Shown here one piece after another: positions 1 to 12,242 of a stretch of DNA of 64,000 bases. A program made the translations under genes and the position numbers. Source of the DNA: Panonychus citri (taxonomy: Eukaryota; Arthropoda; Arachnida; Trombidiformes; Tetranychidae); assembly GCF_014898815.1 (NCBI RefSeq), contig NW_026515543.1:2418001-2482000 (forward strand), in the 5' to 3' direction. The notes beneath the pieces are model-generated. The model saw only the letters and a program-made list of their open reading frames with translations, ran no database searches and was not told where the DNA came from. Position 1 is the stretch's first letter. The number at the start of each line of letters is the position of its first letter.

Positions 1-1570
1 GTCGTTTCAGTATTAGTTCATTGTTGATATTGTCAAATGCTTTTTCAACATCTAGGGCTACAAGGGTGTTTCCTTCTCTGATTTTTTCTGACAATATGAT
101 GTGGAGGTTTGTGTTGTTGATGTTTTTTCTGTTCGAGAACTGAGTATCTGCTAATAGAAAGTCTTCTAATCTTGTTTGTATTCTCTGAGTTAGTATTTTG
201 TCAAATATTTTCATGAAGAAGCAGGCGATTCTTAGTGGTCTAAATCTACCATCAGGTTTAGGAATTAATGTTACACCAAACATTTTGAATGGTTGGGGTA
301 TGTAGGCTATTGTAAAACAGTGGGCAATGAATTCGGAGAGAAACGATTTGTTGGTCTTCCAAAATTTGTTCCACTGTTTTATTGTGAATGGATCAGCTGT
401 ACCTGACGTTTTTCTGAACTTTATTTTCTCTAAAAGGTTAATTTCATCGACTGTGAGGGGGCAACTTCGAGTTGGTGTTGTCTGATTGAAGAAGGGGTTG
501 GAAAAGGTGAAGCTCGAGAGAAAAGGATCCTCATCACTTCGATTCTCGACGATTGATTTCAGTGTTTTTCTTTTGGTGAAGAGTCTCTTCAATTGTAACC
601 AAATGTCTTTAGAATTTTTGATCTTTTTTAAATATGCAAATAATTTTTCCTCGCTCTGATCTCTCATTTCTTTTTCTCTTCTTCTTATCTCTCTGACGAT
701 CTCAAGATTGTCACTTTCTCTTATTCTCTTTCTTAGTCTATTGATTTTTCTATTTGTTATGTGTTTTAGTGTTTTTGAAATTCTGAACCTTTTAGGAAAG
801 TTAATTAGTTTTTTAGCTAAATTGTCAATTTCTGAGGGGAGGCTTGGGATTGTATTTAACTGTCTAGGGATACGATAATCAGAGATAAGATACTTAGGTG
901 GTGGTTTCTTTTCCTTGTAGAAGTTGGTTTGGAGTTTTATCGATATTTTAAATTCCATGTGGTCAAAGGTGATTCCCATGTAGCTCAACTCGACTCCTTG
1001 TACATTAGATGCTATAATATCGTTCCATCCTTTGACTCCATTAACTCGACTCACATAGGTATAGTTGTTGGGAGTGGGTTTATTAATGACTTGTAAATTC
1101 AGTTTCTCAAGCATTTCTGCAATGGCTTTACCTCTGTTGATTACGCTCGTTATTTTGTACGACCATTTTTCGTGGTGGCAATTGATGTCTCCCATTAGTA
1201 TCATGGGTAGAGTATCGAATGGGTTAATGAGTTCGTTTAATTTGTTAACATGTAAGATTGTATCATCTACTGTTCTTATGTAAATACCGAATATCAATAA
1301 TTGTTCACCCATTTTGTTTTCAACTAGTACACCAGTCATATTTGTGGTTTCGTTCGTAGCTAATTTGATTTTAAGATCTTTTGATGCGATGATTGTGACC
1401 TGATCATTGTTAATGAAGTTATTGTTGAAGTTGAGGTTGAATGAAGTTCGTCTATTTGTTTCTACAAGTACAGTGATTGTTTTGTGGGAGGAACGGGCTT
1501 TTTGTATCATTTTTTCTGTTAACTGAATGTTTTTTGCTACATTGTTGTAGATGATGTTAATCTCTGACAT
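1..1570 (-). mobile_element. LINE ORF2: endonuclease/reverse transcriptase (partial, cut by window edge)
   Basis: The minus strand is open from an ATG at 1570 to base 1, about 523 codons without a stop, so the C-terminal part lies outside the window. The N-terminal part is an AP-endonuclease-like domain: a GDIN motif near 1185 and a DHMEF motif near 960 fit its acidic and histidine sites. Further on, LIPKPDGRFRPLRI (about 200-255) and LDVEKAFD (about 30-55) are the fingers and palm-A motifs of a non-LTR reverse transcriptase. The ATG overlaps the end of the upstream zinc-knuckle ORF by 14 nt, a common LINE arrangement that implies coupled translation. The catalytic YADD block is not in the window. 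The absence of any disruption suggests a young copy. The clade cannot be fixed without the 3' half. Confidence 0.9.
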
Positions 1571-2345
1571 TATTATAAACTATGAACGCAGGCGGAAGTA
1601 AAACAGTGTCGTATTGGTAATGAGCGTTGTTTGTTAATCGTCGAAGTTCTTGTTCAATTTTTGGGCACTTAAGGTCGTTAAATCGATGATTGGATTGTGG
1701 TCCACAGTTTATACACCTTGTATCGGCCTGACAATTGTGATGTGAGATTCTGTAACAGTTTAGGCACCTATGACTCGATGTACAGTATTCAACTTCATGG
1801 TAAATGCTGCCACACCTTGTACAGAAAATGAAGCCAATATCATCCCAAAATTGCACAAATTTGTTTGTTATCTTGATTTTGTTGTCTCTGTTGATAAGTA
1901 TATCACGGTTGGTACCAGATAATTTAACTTTCACGATGGTAAACTCAGCAATTTTTTTGATGGAGACCACTTCCGTTTCAGTGTCCGATTGTAACGAGTT
2001 TTCAAAAATGATGTGACGAGTGAGCGATTTATTATTCACTTTTTCAAATTTAATTCTTGTTGAGAATTTAATTCTTATTTCTTTAGCTTTAACACTTGAA
2101 ATTTTCCACTTTGGGCTAAATCGACTTACACTTTCTCTGAATTCACAACAGAAATTAAAACTTTTGAAGTAGATTATTATATGTTTGGGTTTTTTCACGA
2201 TAAAGGAGATTTTTTCTTTGTGATTAATGAAATTATTATGAATATGATCGATGTAATTTTGATGATATGATTTACTTGGTATCGAAATTTTAACAAAATA
2301 GTCATTCTTATGATTAAGTTTTACAAGATTGTTGTAATGATTCAT
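1557..2345 (-). mobile_element. LINE ORF1: gag-like zinc-knuckle protein
   Basis: An intact 262-residue ORF starts at an ATG at 2345. Its C-terminal third carries three Cys/His clusters (CTRCGSIYHEVEYC, CLNCYRISHHNC, CINCG) typical of the nucleic-acid-binding ORF1 proteins of Jockey/I/R1-type LINEs. The N-terminal part is basic and otherwise featureless. It overlaps the endonuclease/RT ORF by 14 nt and lies in the same orientation, so the two form one LINE. Known role of the family: coating element RNA and helping its delivery to the target. A pyrimidine-rich leader just upstream (about 2350-2450) would serve as the LINE 5' UTR. Confidence 0.85.
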
Positions 2346-2673
2346 TATTATGGGATAAACAGAGAGTTTTCTTGAAGGGATTAGTGGTGGTAAATGAGTG
2401 AGAGGTTTTGTGAGGATTGAGAGTTCAGAAGAGAGAGAGGGTATAATCTGTTTTCTTAATTGGTTTTAATTGTTTGTTTAACTTGGTAATTGTTTGTTTA
2501 ACTTGGTAATTTAAATGTTTATCGTGAGAAACTTATTTTGAGATTTTAATTGAAATGGTTAATTGTTACATATCATCTTACTCTAACTTAGGGTTAATGG
2601 TTAATCGATTAACTTGTTGACTATAATGTGTTAATGTTCAACTCGTTAATCTTAAACTGCAGTAGTTTGTACC
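2346..2673. other. Gap between LINE ORF1 and upstream gag-like gene, with a tandem 20-mer
   Basis: This non-coding stretch holds two perfect head-to-tail copies of a 20-bp unit beginning TAATTGTTTG at 2467-2506, followed by a short partial third copy. On the minus strand the right-hand part reads into a CT-rich leader before the LINE ORF1 ATG, which is where a LINE 5' end would be expected. I see no reading frame here. Confidence 0.5.
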
Positions 2674-3975
2674 CTAATTCATTATCCAAGTATACTTAAA
2701 GTTTCTTTTTTCAATCTCAGCTTTCAATCTTGATTGGTAAACTTGACAATCAACATCCCAAGCACAATGACCGAATTTTAAACAGTTCGGGCATCGCCAC
2801 TTAGATGGTTGATCGATTATCGGGCACCCTTGATTAAGGTGAACTTCACCATCATATGGGCATTTGGTTATTTTGTTACATCTCGTGGTTGTATGACCAT
2901 ACATGGTACATTTACGACAAAGATTTATGTTAAAATAATCTTTAACATGTACCATTTGGAGACCTACGAACATTTCACCAAATCTACTCTGAATTAATTC
3001 TCTCAATGATGGACAGACCTCGATGAAAAGATTTCTCAACTGTCCTATTCCCTTAGTGTGATGAAGTATTTTCATTTCAAAACGTCTTTTCTCCCTGTTC
3101 AATCTATTTTTTATAAAGAATCTCTCAATCCAGTTGTTGGCATCTCTCGCATCGAACTTAACATTTTGTATAAGTATTTGAGGATTAACAATACATGGTA
3201 TTTCACTTATCCATTGAGGTTGTTTGGTTTGTAGATAATTATATAATTGTGTTCTGTCAGGAACTTCTAAGCATTTGATTTTGGCTACTTCTCTGCCTGG
3301 TTCAATGCTGACAATACGACCAATATCATCCTCGGTGTTTTCCAGATATTCTTTAACTATTCGTGTTGTTTGTTGGCCAATTGTTTCATCTTTCTTGTTT
3401 TTAATATTTTCGATTCTAACCAAGATTGTCGGTCTTATTTCCATGTGGTCAACTTTGTACCAAGTTTTAGGATACGATTTTGTTTGGTTGTATTCGAGGC
3501 TAAGAGTTGTTCTCAGTTGTTGGTTCGACATTTGATCTAGTTTAATCTCTCTAGGAACTGCTAATATTTTTATCTGTTCGTCTTCTTTATGCTTCTTTAG
3601 GATGGTTAAGAAGTAATCAATTCTTTTGATTGTCTCTTGTGAAGCTTGTGAAGCCCATTCACTATCTTTTACCATGATATCAATGAAGCGTATAATTGGT
3701 AGACCATCGAGTTTAATTAATAATTCTTGTTTGTTTTTTTCCTCTAGTGGAAATTGAAGGTGGTCGATGAATTCATTCAGTGTTTTAATTGCTTCCTTTT
3801 TTGGTGTTTTGAAATCATTCTAATAGTGGTATAATAAGAGTTGAAAGTAAGTTATTTTAAGTATGTAATTTAAAGTACCTATATAGTGAGTGGTTTCTAA
3901 GATTTGTATGAGGATAATGTAAGTTAAGCTTACCAGTATTTGAAGTGGTTCCGTTTCTGGAGTTTTCTGGGCCAT
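2674..3975 (-). CDS. Intron-bearing gag-like zinc-knuckle gene (copy 1)
   Basis: The model has two exons: 3975-3934 (14 codons, phase 0) and 3819-2674, giving about 395 residues. The 114-nt intron has a GTAAGC donor and a CACTATTAG acceptor, and the reading frame stays open across the junction. The C-terminus has clustered CCHC-type knuckles (CRKCTMYGHTTTRC, CPYDGEVHLNQGC, CPNCLKFGHCAWDVDC), as in LINE ORF1/gag proteins. It is homologous in architecture to the gene at 54753-56143, including the tail after the last knuckle and the position of the intron. It lies upstream of a complete LINE in the same orientation but has its own start and stop. It could be a domesticated gag gene or an extra ORF of an unusual element. 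The start rests on splicing; if unspliced, the first ATG would be at 3675. Confidence 0.7.
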
Positions 3976-4293
3976 TTCGCTGTTCGAGGTGTCAAAACGT
4001 TCGCCGAGTTTAGCACAACACGTTAATATATGTTACTTATAAATAATTAAGGTGAGAAAGGTGTTTTTTACGATAAATCACAGAGCTTAAAAAAGAGACG
4101 TTTTTTCATCAGAATCTATAATTCTACAGGTGGTCCATCTGTCGGGAGAAAATGTAAGTTTGTTGTAGAAAATGTGATTTCAAATTTTTCCATTTTTTTG
4201 CTCCATATGATTAATAGATTTTGTTATTCTCTTGGTGATTTAAGTTTAATTGTTCTTCTTTTTTATTAATTGTCTTGATTAGTATTTTTAAAA
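3976..4293. other. Divergent promoter region between gag-like gene and RUVBL2
   Basis: These 318 bases separate two divergently transcribed start codons. They contain the 5' leaders of both genes and presumably a shared promoter. I can identify no specific core element with confidence. Confidence 0.4.
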
Positions 4294-5805
4294 ATGTTAC
4301 AAATTACTCGACAAGCGAGTGAGATGAAAGATCTCACAAAGGTTGATAGAATTGGTGTTCATTCTCATATTCGTGGTCTTGGTTTGGATGAATTTCTTCA
4401 ACCGAAAAAGGTTTGTTTTCTTATCCATGTGGTTCGGTATTAGTTTTTTTTTATTTTGTATTTAATTTCTAATTTCTGGTTTGTTCTTTTCTTCCTATAT
4501 ATATATCTTTTTTGATTATTCTGTTAGATCTCGGAAGGTATGGTTGGTCAAATGAATGCTAGACGAGCTGCTGGTTTGATTATGCAAATGATTAAAGAGA
4601 GTAAAATCTGCGGGCGAGCAGTTTTAATTGCCGGTGAACCAGGTACCGGTAAAACAGCAATTGCCACTGCTTTATTTAAATCATTGGGTCGAAAAACACC
4701 TTTCACCATTATCTCTGGATCGGAAATTTTCAGTTTAGAGATAAGTAAGTCTGAGGCTTTAATGCAAGCTTTCAGACGATCGATTGCTGTTAAAATAAAA
4801 GAGGAAACCGAGATAATTGAAGGTGAAGTTGTTGAAATTGTTATCGATCGACCAAGCACTGGATCTGGTAATAAAACTGGTAAATTAACAATGAAAACTA
4901 CCGATATGGAAACAATTTATGATCTTGGCCAGAAGATGATTGATTGTTTAACTAAGGAGAAAATTGGAGCTGGAGATGTTATCATTATTGATAAATCTTC
5001 TGGTAAAATTACCAAAATTGGAAGGAGTTTTACTCGAGCTCGAGATTATGATGCTATGGGTCCTCAAACGAAATTTGTTCAATGTCCAAGTGGTGAATTA
5101 CAGAAGAGGAAAGAAGTTACTCATACGGTTTCTCTCCATGAGATTGATGTAATCAACAGTCGAACTCAAGGATTTTTAGCCTTATTCTCAGGCGATACTG
5201 GAGAGATTAAACCTGAAGTTCGTCAACAAATAAACGAAAAAGTCAGTGAATGGAGAGAAGAAGGAAAAGCAGAAATTGTTCCTGGAGTTTTATTCATTGA
5301 CGAAGTTCACATGTTGGATATCGAATGTTTTTCTTTTCTAAATCGAGCCCTTGAATCTCCATTAGCTCCAATTTTAATAGTTGCCAGTAATCGAGGAATT
5401 ACAACAATTAGAGGAACTAATTATGCTTCACCTCACGGAATTCCATTGGATCTTCTTGATAGAATGACCATAATATCAACTGTCCCTTACTCAGAAGATG
5501 AAATCTCTTACATTCTCAAAATTCGATGTGAAGAAGAAGACGTTAAATTAACGGAAGAAGCTTTGATTCTTCTCGCTCGTATCGGAGCCGAGACAAGTCT
5601 TCGATATGCGATGCAGTTAATTACCACTGCGAACGTAGTCCATTTAAAGAGTAAAACCAAAGAAGAAGCCGTTGGTAAAGAAGAGCTGAAAAAAGTTTAT
5701 TCCATGTTCCTAGACGAAGGTCGATCAAGTGAATTCTTGGAACAATATCAAGAACAATTTCTTTTCCATCAACCAAACAACACTGATGTCGAAATGAAAG
5801 CTTAA
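4294..5805 (+). CDS. RUVBL2: RuvB-like 2 (Reptin/TIP49b) AAA+ ATPase
   Basis: Exons are 4294-4410 and 4528-5805, giving 464 residues, almost exactly the length of animal Reptin. The Walker A motif GEPGTGKT falls at about residues 75-82 and the Walker B motif LFIDEVHML at about 296. The long insertion between them is the OB-like domain II of the family. RUVBL2 forms hetero-hexamers or dodecamers with RUVBL1 and acts in the INO80, SRCAP and TIP60 remodelling complexes and in R2TP-mediated assembly of snoRNPs and PIKKs, mainly in the nucleus. The first exon ends in phase 0 and supplies the conserved N-terminus. It is divergent from the gag-like gene on its left. No odd features are seen. Confidence 0.97.
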
Positions 5806-6128
5806 CAGTTAAAACGATTCTCCACTTAACCAACTCCAACAAATAACAATCAATTTCCTCTATTTTCATTAAATATCCTTAACAAAACAAATTGTATTCC
5901 TCACAATTAATGTTAATACAATTATAAACATTAAAACACTTTTATCAAACATTCACTCACTCAGATAATCAAACAATCCAAAAATTATTCCACTCACACT
6001 AACCTGTGGATTCTGATGAAAATCAAGGAATCAAAAGTATCCGAAGTTGTGATTGTTGAAAAAGTTAATCGATTGACTTTAATTTTCTTTATAAAGTTTA
6101 TTATATTTAATACTTTAATTACATTTTA
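5806..6128. other. Convergent 3' region of RUVBL2 and the secreted orphan gene
   Basis: AT-rich sequence between two stop codons facing each other. It must contain both 3' ends. I see no further gene. Confidence 0.4.
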
Positions 6129-6533
6129 CTAATTGTCGGGATTCACTGTTGGCAAAATTTTGTCACCAAAAAGCGTTTCGAAAACTTTACGAACCGTTAA
6201 TTCAGTTGATGAAGTTGGAAACATCAATGAATTCCAAAGTTGATTAGCTAATTGAGAGATTTCATCGTCTAATTGTCCCGTTCCCGTGATGTAGTCCCAA
6301 AGTAACTCGAAGTATAAACGGAACCCACAAAAAGAGGGATAACCAGCGGCAAAATCTTCTTGGCACTTTCTAATTATTGCAACTTCGGCAATCGCATTAA
6401 CATCGTCCCAAGGAACTCCACATTGATTTAGATCATCAGTTGGATCTTGAATGAATAGTAAACAATTACAAGTGTAATTAAATGTAACTAGAAAAAGAAA
6501 TAAAAAAACTAGAAAGTCCATTTTGAAGATCAT
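6129..6533 (-). CDS. Small secreted protein of unknown function
   Basis: A single-exon ORF of about 134 residues. The usable ATGs are at 6533 and 6521; the hydrophobic run DFLVFLFLFLVTF directly after the second is a convincing signal peptide. The mature part is acidic, has about five cysteines within its first half (including NQCG, RKCQ, SFCG) and is likely disulphide-bonded and exported. I recognise no family. The open frame extends further upstream only through a non-ATG codon. It is convergent with RUVBL2. It could be a lineage-restricted secreted effector or a structural protein; the sequence does not say which. Confidence 0.55.
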   Translation of the reverse strand: MIFKMDFLVFLFLFLVTFNYTCNCLLFIQDPTDDLNQCGVPWDDVNAIAEVAIIRKCQEDFAAGYPSFCGFRLYFELLWDYITGTGQLDDEISQLANQLWNSLMFPTSSTELTVRKVFETLFGDKILPTVNPDN

Positions 6534-6836
6534 GAAATCGTTGGAAAAGTTAACTGTCAACTGATTAGAATACAATCAAATTAGAAGTAAATTCAATATC
6601 AAGTTAATCGCAATTAACAATTCTCAGCTCGATGCGGGTTAACTTTCATTAGAATAACTAATCAAAGTTAATTAGTTAAGAGAGTATTTTTTGGGTTTAA
6701 TTAATTCTTTATTTAAATATATATTTGATGTTTTGTATCAATGAACGTTATTGATTAGATAATTTTGAGAATAAAAAAAAACATGGATTCGATTATGGCG
6801 TAGATTTGATTAAATTCATCTTGTTAGTGGTGTAAA
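6534..6836. other. Intergenic, promoter side of secreted orphan and 3' side of USP19
   Basis: About 300 AT-rich bases between two minus-strand genes. No ORF or RNA gene is visible. Confidence 0.35.
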
Positions 6837-9800
6837 TTATTGATTGATTTTCTCCTCTCGAAGTCTATAAAATAATATGTATGCATTTTCAGTTGTCACT
6901 TCTTCTTTGTTCATATCTCGGACTCGAGAGTCATCGAAACATCTCCAACCTGTTGGAATTGAGAACAAAAAAAAATGAGTTAGAACTTTTTTTTTCGATT
7001 CATTCAAAGTTTCCGATATTTTGGAAAATTGTTCATTCTTCTTACCATATTCACGATTCTTGAAACGGGTTCGAGCATAAGCAGTATAATGACCACCGAA
7101 CATGCCACCATGATGATTGATGGTCGCATAAAGATCATAGATTGGTCTTTGTTGTCCAACTTGAGGAGAATCGGGACAACAAAATTCAGTCATGTCCAAA
7201 TTTTCCTGAGGAAATTGAATAAATTTGTTTATCTTTTCTTTGTAATATGGATTTTTAAACATGAAACGTTTCAATTGGATTATTAATATTGGAGGTAAAC
7301 GCCAAAGAGTTAATTGTTTGGTTGCCTCTCGATGCTCTTTACATGATGGACAAAACCAGGCTTCGTTTGCCGATAAAATTTCTGGTTCGATGAATAAACT
7401 TAGACACTCTTGGAGAGTATGCTCACGACATTCAGATGCTATTCGTTGAGCTTCAAGTATATCGTAGTTATGATCTAATTGATCTTTTGATTCAATTAAA
7501 AATGAACCTTCACCCTGATTATTACCCCGGTCATTTGATTTCCATTCCATTGAGAGGAAATATTTTGACTCAAGATCTTTTATAATTGAATCTTCTGATT
7601 CATCTTCCGATTCTGTGATTATATTATCATCAGATATTCTGGTAAAACACCGGCCATGGTGATATCGTAAACGAAATTTGGCTTTTACTTGATTTGAGGT
7701 TAAATTTTGTTGAACTAAAGTAGCTGTGACTGGACTTGAGGTTGTTGAAGATGAACTTGAAGATGGGGTGATAGATGAAGTGGATGTTGATGTTGTTGAA
7801 GTTGCTGTTGCTGTTGAGGTAGATGAGGAAGAAGAATTGGGAAAAGATGAACTACTTGCAGTTGAAGATGAAGAACAAGAGTTTTCAGAGGTGTCACTAT
7901 AAACTCCACTGTCACTGTCCTTATTTTCTGGACATTCATCGATAGAATCACTTCGATAGGATGGAGAGTAAACATCCACAGAGAATCGTGAATAATCAGA
8001 AACCAATTGATTTAAATTTTTGTATGTACATTGAGACTGAGGGATGGAAATGATGAAAGGACAACCAACAGGCTCAGGGCGATAGAAACAAATTTCCTTA
8101 TGTTTAATCCAATTTGCCTTTTGACATTCTCTGTAGAAAAGAGTGAAAATGATTTTCATCACATTAGTTAAATTAATCAAATCTAAAGATTCAAATTAAC
8201 TTACTGATCACAATAACCGGCTCGATAACATTTGGTGCATCTTTTCAATTCCTTTTCAAGTGAAACTTTATTACAATTAGAACAAGCTTTTAGATAAGGT
8301 GGATTTGAAAGTAACTGCAACGAACGGAAAATAAATACATTTGTTATTAAAGTTGAAAGAGCAAATCTTGAGTATATTTACCTGTTGGACAGCAAATTCA
8401 TAAACTTCTTCACCGACATCTTGAGAGCTCAAGGTTTCAAATCTATGGTTTGTCAGAGAAACGGGAAAAGAAATTAGAATCAGGATTTCGATGAAGATGA
8501 AAAAAGTACTTACATTAGTAACATTTCAATATTGTTTAATGTTGGAATTGTTTCATTGGGTTTCAATATGTTCAGAATCATTCCATTGCGGGTGAGAAGA
8601 GGTCTAAGGTTACTTGATGAAATTGAAGTGATAATGGATAAAGAGTGAAGTAAATTTCGTATCTCTGAATCTTGAGGTAATTTAACTAAATAACGAATTG
8701 GTTTCTTGGCGGTATCTCGAGGGAAAAAGAATACACTATGAATGATTTGATTTTTTGGCATAGGCAAAGGTAGAACAAGAAAAGGGTCAAAGGTGATGGA
8801 AACATTGGCACGAGAAGGACAAACAGGGCAAAGAACTTTCGATCTAAATTGACCATGGAAAAGATCAACAATCACAGAATCATTTCTCATTCGATATTTA
8901 TACCAAGCTTCATCTGCTATTTCAGCATCAGGTCGGTGTTTTTCTTCATCATTTGTACCATTCATGTCAACATTTCCTTTATGTCGAACCCTATTGATAT
9001 CTTCATGAAGAGCATCAACTAGAAATGACATATACTCTTGAGCATCATGCTGAGCAAATCCAGAAAATTGAGAAAGTTTATCACTAAGTAATGATTTAAG
9101 TTTCGATGGTGAATAAGAGGGATGAGCGCCTGACCAGAGATGTTTCATTAAGACAGCAAATGAAATGGCGAGTTGACCACCGGTACCGAAGATATTTTTC
9201 TGATTTAAATCATCTTTAAAATGACTTTCCATGAAATAGTCTCGTAATTCTTGGGTATTGGATAAACATTGGAGAACAGCGTTCATGAAACAAGTATTAC
9301 CAAGATTATCTAAACCAGTGTAACCCACTTCGCCAACCGAGAAACTGCTAAGAGCTGAAAACTTTGAGGCGAAACTCCTCTTCTCTTCCGGTGGTGGGAG
9401 TGGTATAGATGCTTTGTAATTATCTCCTCCGCTAGAAGATAGATAAAGAATGTTGATTAGAAAATAATGAGAAAATTTAAGAGAAAATCAAAAGAATAAA
9501 ATATTTACAGATTAGAATAATTTGTTTCGTTTGAGACAATATCACCTTCCATTGGAGTAGCGGGTATCCAAACATTAGTTGGTGCGAGTGGTAATCGAGC
9601 TAAATCAATTTCTTGAAGTTGATCCTTTAAAATTTTAGGTTTAGATTCTTCAATTGTATCCCATTTAAATGGTTTCTTCTTCTTCAATTTAAGTTCAAGT
9701 TTATAAGCCGATTTGTTGTAGGTACATTGTTCAGGGACAATCTCCTTTTTCAGGTTAACTGTCCAATCGAAAACAGTTTCTGGTGAACAATCAGCAAATT

Positions 9801-10206
9801 CAGGAGATATTAACCGAGGATTACTATAGTTGAAAGAAAAGAATTTCAAATTGAGAAAATGTTTACATAAATAGAATAGAAATATTAATAATTACTTAGT
9901 TTGAAACACGATGTTGACAGTAGACTCTTCAAAAGTCACCTTGTAAGAACCATCCACAATTTCCTTGATGTAAACAATTAGAGTGATCGTGTGTTCATCC
10001 TAATCAATAGAAGACAAGAAAGATATTAGAAATTAGTGAACAAACAATAGGTTGTTTACCCAATGGGTGTAAAAGTGAATAAAAAATAGAGAGAGAGAGA
10101 GAGAAATAGGAAGAGAGGGTAACAAACAGTGAGAGAAAAAGTGACATACCCTTTCATAGCTTTCGTATTTAACTTGATCCGTTTCGAGATGATGATTAAC
10201 TGACAT
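6837..10206 (-). CDS. USP19: Ubiquitin carboxyl-terminal hydrolase 19 (CS domain, split USP, MYND finger)
   Basis: Eight exons join in frame: 10206-10150, 9999-9896, 9823-9509, 9431-8514, 8442-8382, 8314-8205, 8130-7046 and 6949-6837 (920 residues). A p23-like CS domain (around residues 20-120, with FDWTVNL) precedes the USP fold. The Cys box GNTCFMNA puts the nucleophile near Cys206. A MYND zinc finger (CSNC...CTKCYRAGYC...CQKANWIKHKEIC) is inserted in the catalytic domain and is followed by a Ser/Thr-rich linker. The His box GGHYTAYAR and the tail GWRCFDDSRV are intact. CS plus MYND-split USP is the USP19 signature. Family role: deubiquitination linked to HSP90/HSC70 clients and ER-associated quality control. 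It ends without a transmembrane tail, like cytosolic USP19 isoforms. Only one CS domain is evident, where vertebrate USP19 has two. Confidence 0.93.
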
Positions 10207-11467
10207 GATATTACGATTACCTGAAATGTTAAAGAAGAAGGAAAATCAAGATGAAATAGAAGAAAAAAAGAAAAAAAAGACGATAAAGGAGGACAAGTTA
10301 ATCTACAAAAGTTTACAAGCGAAAACAACCCAAGACCTTTCAACACATGAAAAGAACTTCAAAGCGCAAGTTTCAATTTGTACGTTAAAAGAAGTGAATG
10401 TAAATTATCAGGATATTCACTGAGACAATCAATTCAAATTCATTAAAAGAATTCGAATTGGTAAACTCTAAAGTTCGGAAGTACAAACCATTCACACAGA
10501 AATTGGACAATTCAATTTACTTGGCTGTAGAATAGAATAGGAAAACAGTCATAACATTCTAGTAATAATTGTACTGGTGTGGCTTAGATGGAACTTTAAA
10601 TTTCCAACCAATGAACCTTGAGAAAGTAAATACAAAATTAACTATTAATTTAACTAAATCACATGGTAAATTATTGGAAATCAATCACAGTAACAATCAA
10701 TAAGAACACTTTTAGGATGTTGGTGTTGATAACTGCTAGAAATTTTCATGAGTAAATAATTCACTTCAATACAAATTGGAAATAAAATCAATGTTAAGAC
10801 TCTAATCCTTAATCACAAGGATTTTTCTGTAGGAAATCTAATAATCAACCAAATATTCAGATTCTTTTGAGCTAACTGTTATCAACATCAATACCAACAG
10901 CATCATCACCATAGAAGTGTTATTATTAATTGTAACGGTTATTGATCTTCAATAGTTTAAGTGATTTTTTGATTTAGTGTAATTAATAGTTGACTCACCA
11001 AGATTATTGTTGATTGTATCTCATTGCTTGGTAATGTTATTAAATCAAATTTCCATCTAAGCTAAACCAGCACATTCATAACTAGGATCTTACCGAAATT
11101 GGGACAAATCCAATGACCATGCAAGTGAGAAAAATATAGAAACGAAATTTGTTAATCTAATGAAATGAAACAACAAATGGACAATTTGTCAGGAAAAGGT
11201 AACACAGATTAAGAGCAAGTAGATCACATAAAATCCATGGTTAAAATTAATTAAAAGGAAAAGTGTCAATCAGATTAAACAAATTGTTTTATGTTCAATC
11301 AAAATGCTGAGAGAAAATGAAAAGATCCAAACAAACGATTCCAAGGATCAGATATTTTCGATTATATCGATTAATCGAAAAACTGAATTTCTTTTTTCGT
11401 TCAACTTATTCTGAAAATTTGTTCATTTGTCGACAGTTTCAAATGGATCGTAATGAATAACTTGAAC
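10207..11467. other. Intergenic upstream of USP19
   Basis: About 1.26 kb of AT-rich sequence between the USP19 start and the RING pseudogene. It presumably contains the USP19 promoter and 5' UTR. I see no supported coding or RNA gene. Confidence 0.4.
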
Positions 11468-12233
11468 TGCTTGTTCGGACAGTGTTTGTTCAATATGTTT
11501 GGATACTTGTTCGGTGGTCAGTTATGCCGATGGATGTTTACACAAATTCTGTGGCCGTTGTATCTTTGAATGGGCTCAACGAAGTCAACTCTGTCCCATT
11601 TGTCGGACTTTTTTCGCCAATATTATAACTAATGTGACTTCTGACACCGACTATGAGGTTATTCCTCTCGAAGATCGTCGAGTTCCAGTGTCAAATTTTA
11701 TTCGAAACTCTTGGTGGAACAATAATTCTTACCCTTCTAATAGAAATATTTTCGCTGTCCGTCAATTTAATCAACGATCTTCACAACACCAACAATATCA
11801 TCAACCACCACAATTAACTTCATCGTCTAGTAACCCACCTTCTCGGGCAATTAGTCAACAACATCAACATCAACATCAACAGCAGCAACAACAAGGAAAT
11901 GAAGGATATCAGGCGATTAGCCGATTAGAAGAACCGGACATTGGTAACCTTCAGATCGATAATCCGAGACCTCGACGAATTGTCTGGTCATCTAATCGGT
12001 ATTCAAATCGTCAGTTTAATCGACAACAACCCCAACCAACATCATCTCATCATGAAAATGTAGTCGCGTTGAGACAAATCATTTCTCCCGCATTCCGAAC
12101 AGATTATCACAATAGAGGTCACAATCAACCTTTAACTAGTCCTCGACACTCATTTAATCCACGACCATTTAGACCTTTGGTTGGTGTGCGACAAGAAAAC
12201 CAACAAAATCATCAACATCCATCACAATCATCC
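11468..12233 (+). pseudogene. Truncated inverted copy of the Topors-like RING gene
   Basis: About 766 bp match the gene at 25503-26642 in opposite orientation at near identity. Homology starts just inside the parental N-terminus. The parental ATG is missing, a TGA sits immediately before the homology in frame, and the remaining 247-codon frame contains no methionine. It ends at 12242 after an internal loss of a Q/N-rich block and lacks the parental His-rich tail. The only other coding change I noted is a longer polyglutamine run (seven against five). With no start codon it is most likely a non-coding fragment from a segmental duplication. Since the parent has no intron here, a retrocopy cannot be excluded. 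Confidence 0.85.
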
Positions 12234-12242
12234 AATCTATGA

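Noticed and set aside
1065..1283. Short plus-strand ORF in the LINE region
   Set aside because: It lies antisense within the endonuclease domain of the intact minus-strand ORF2 and has no domain of its own.
7715..7975. Gln/Leu-rich minus-strand ORF
   Set aside because: An alternative frame of the Ser/Thr-rich linker in USP19 exon 7.
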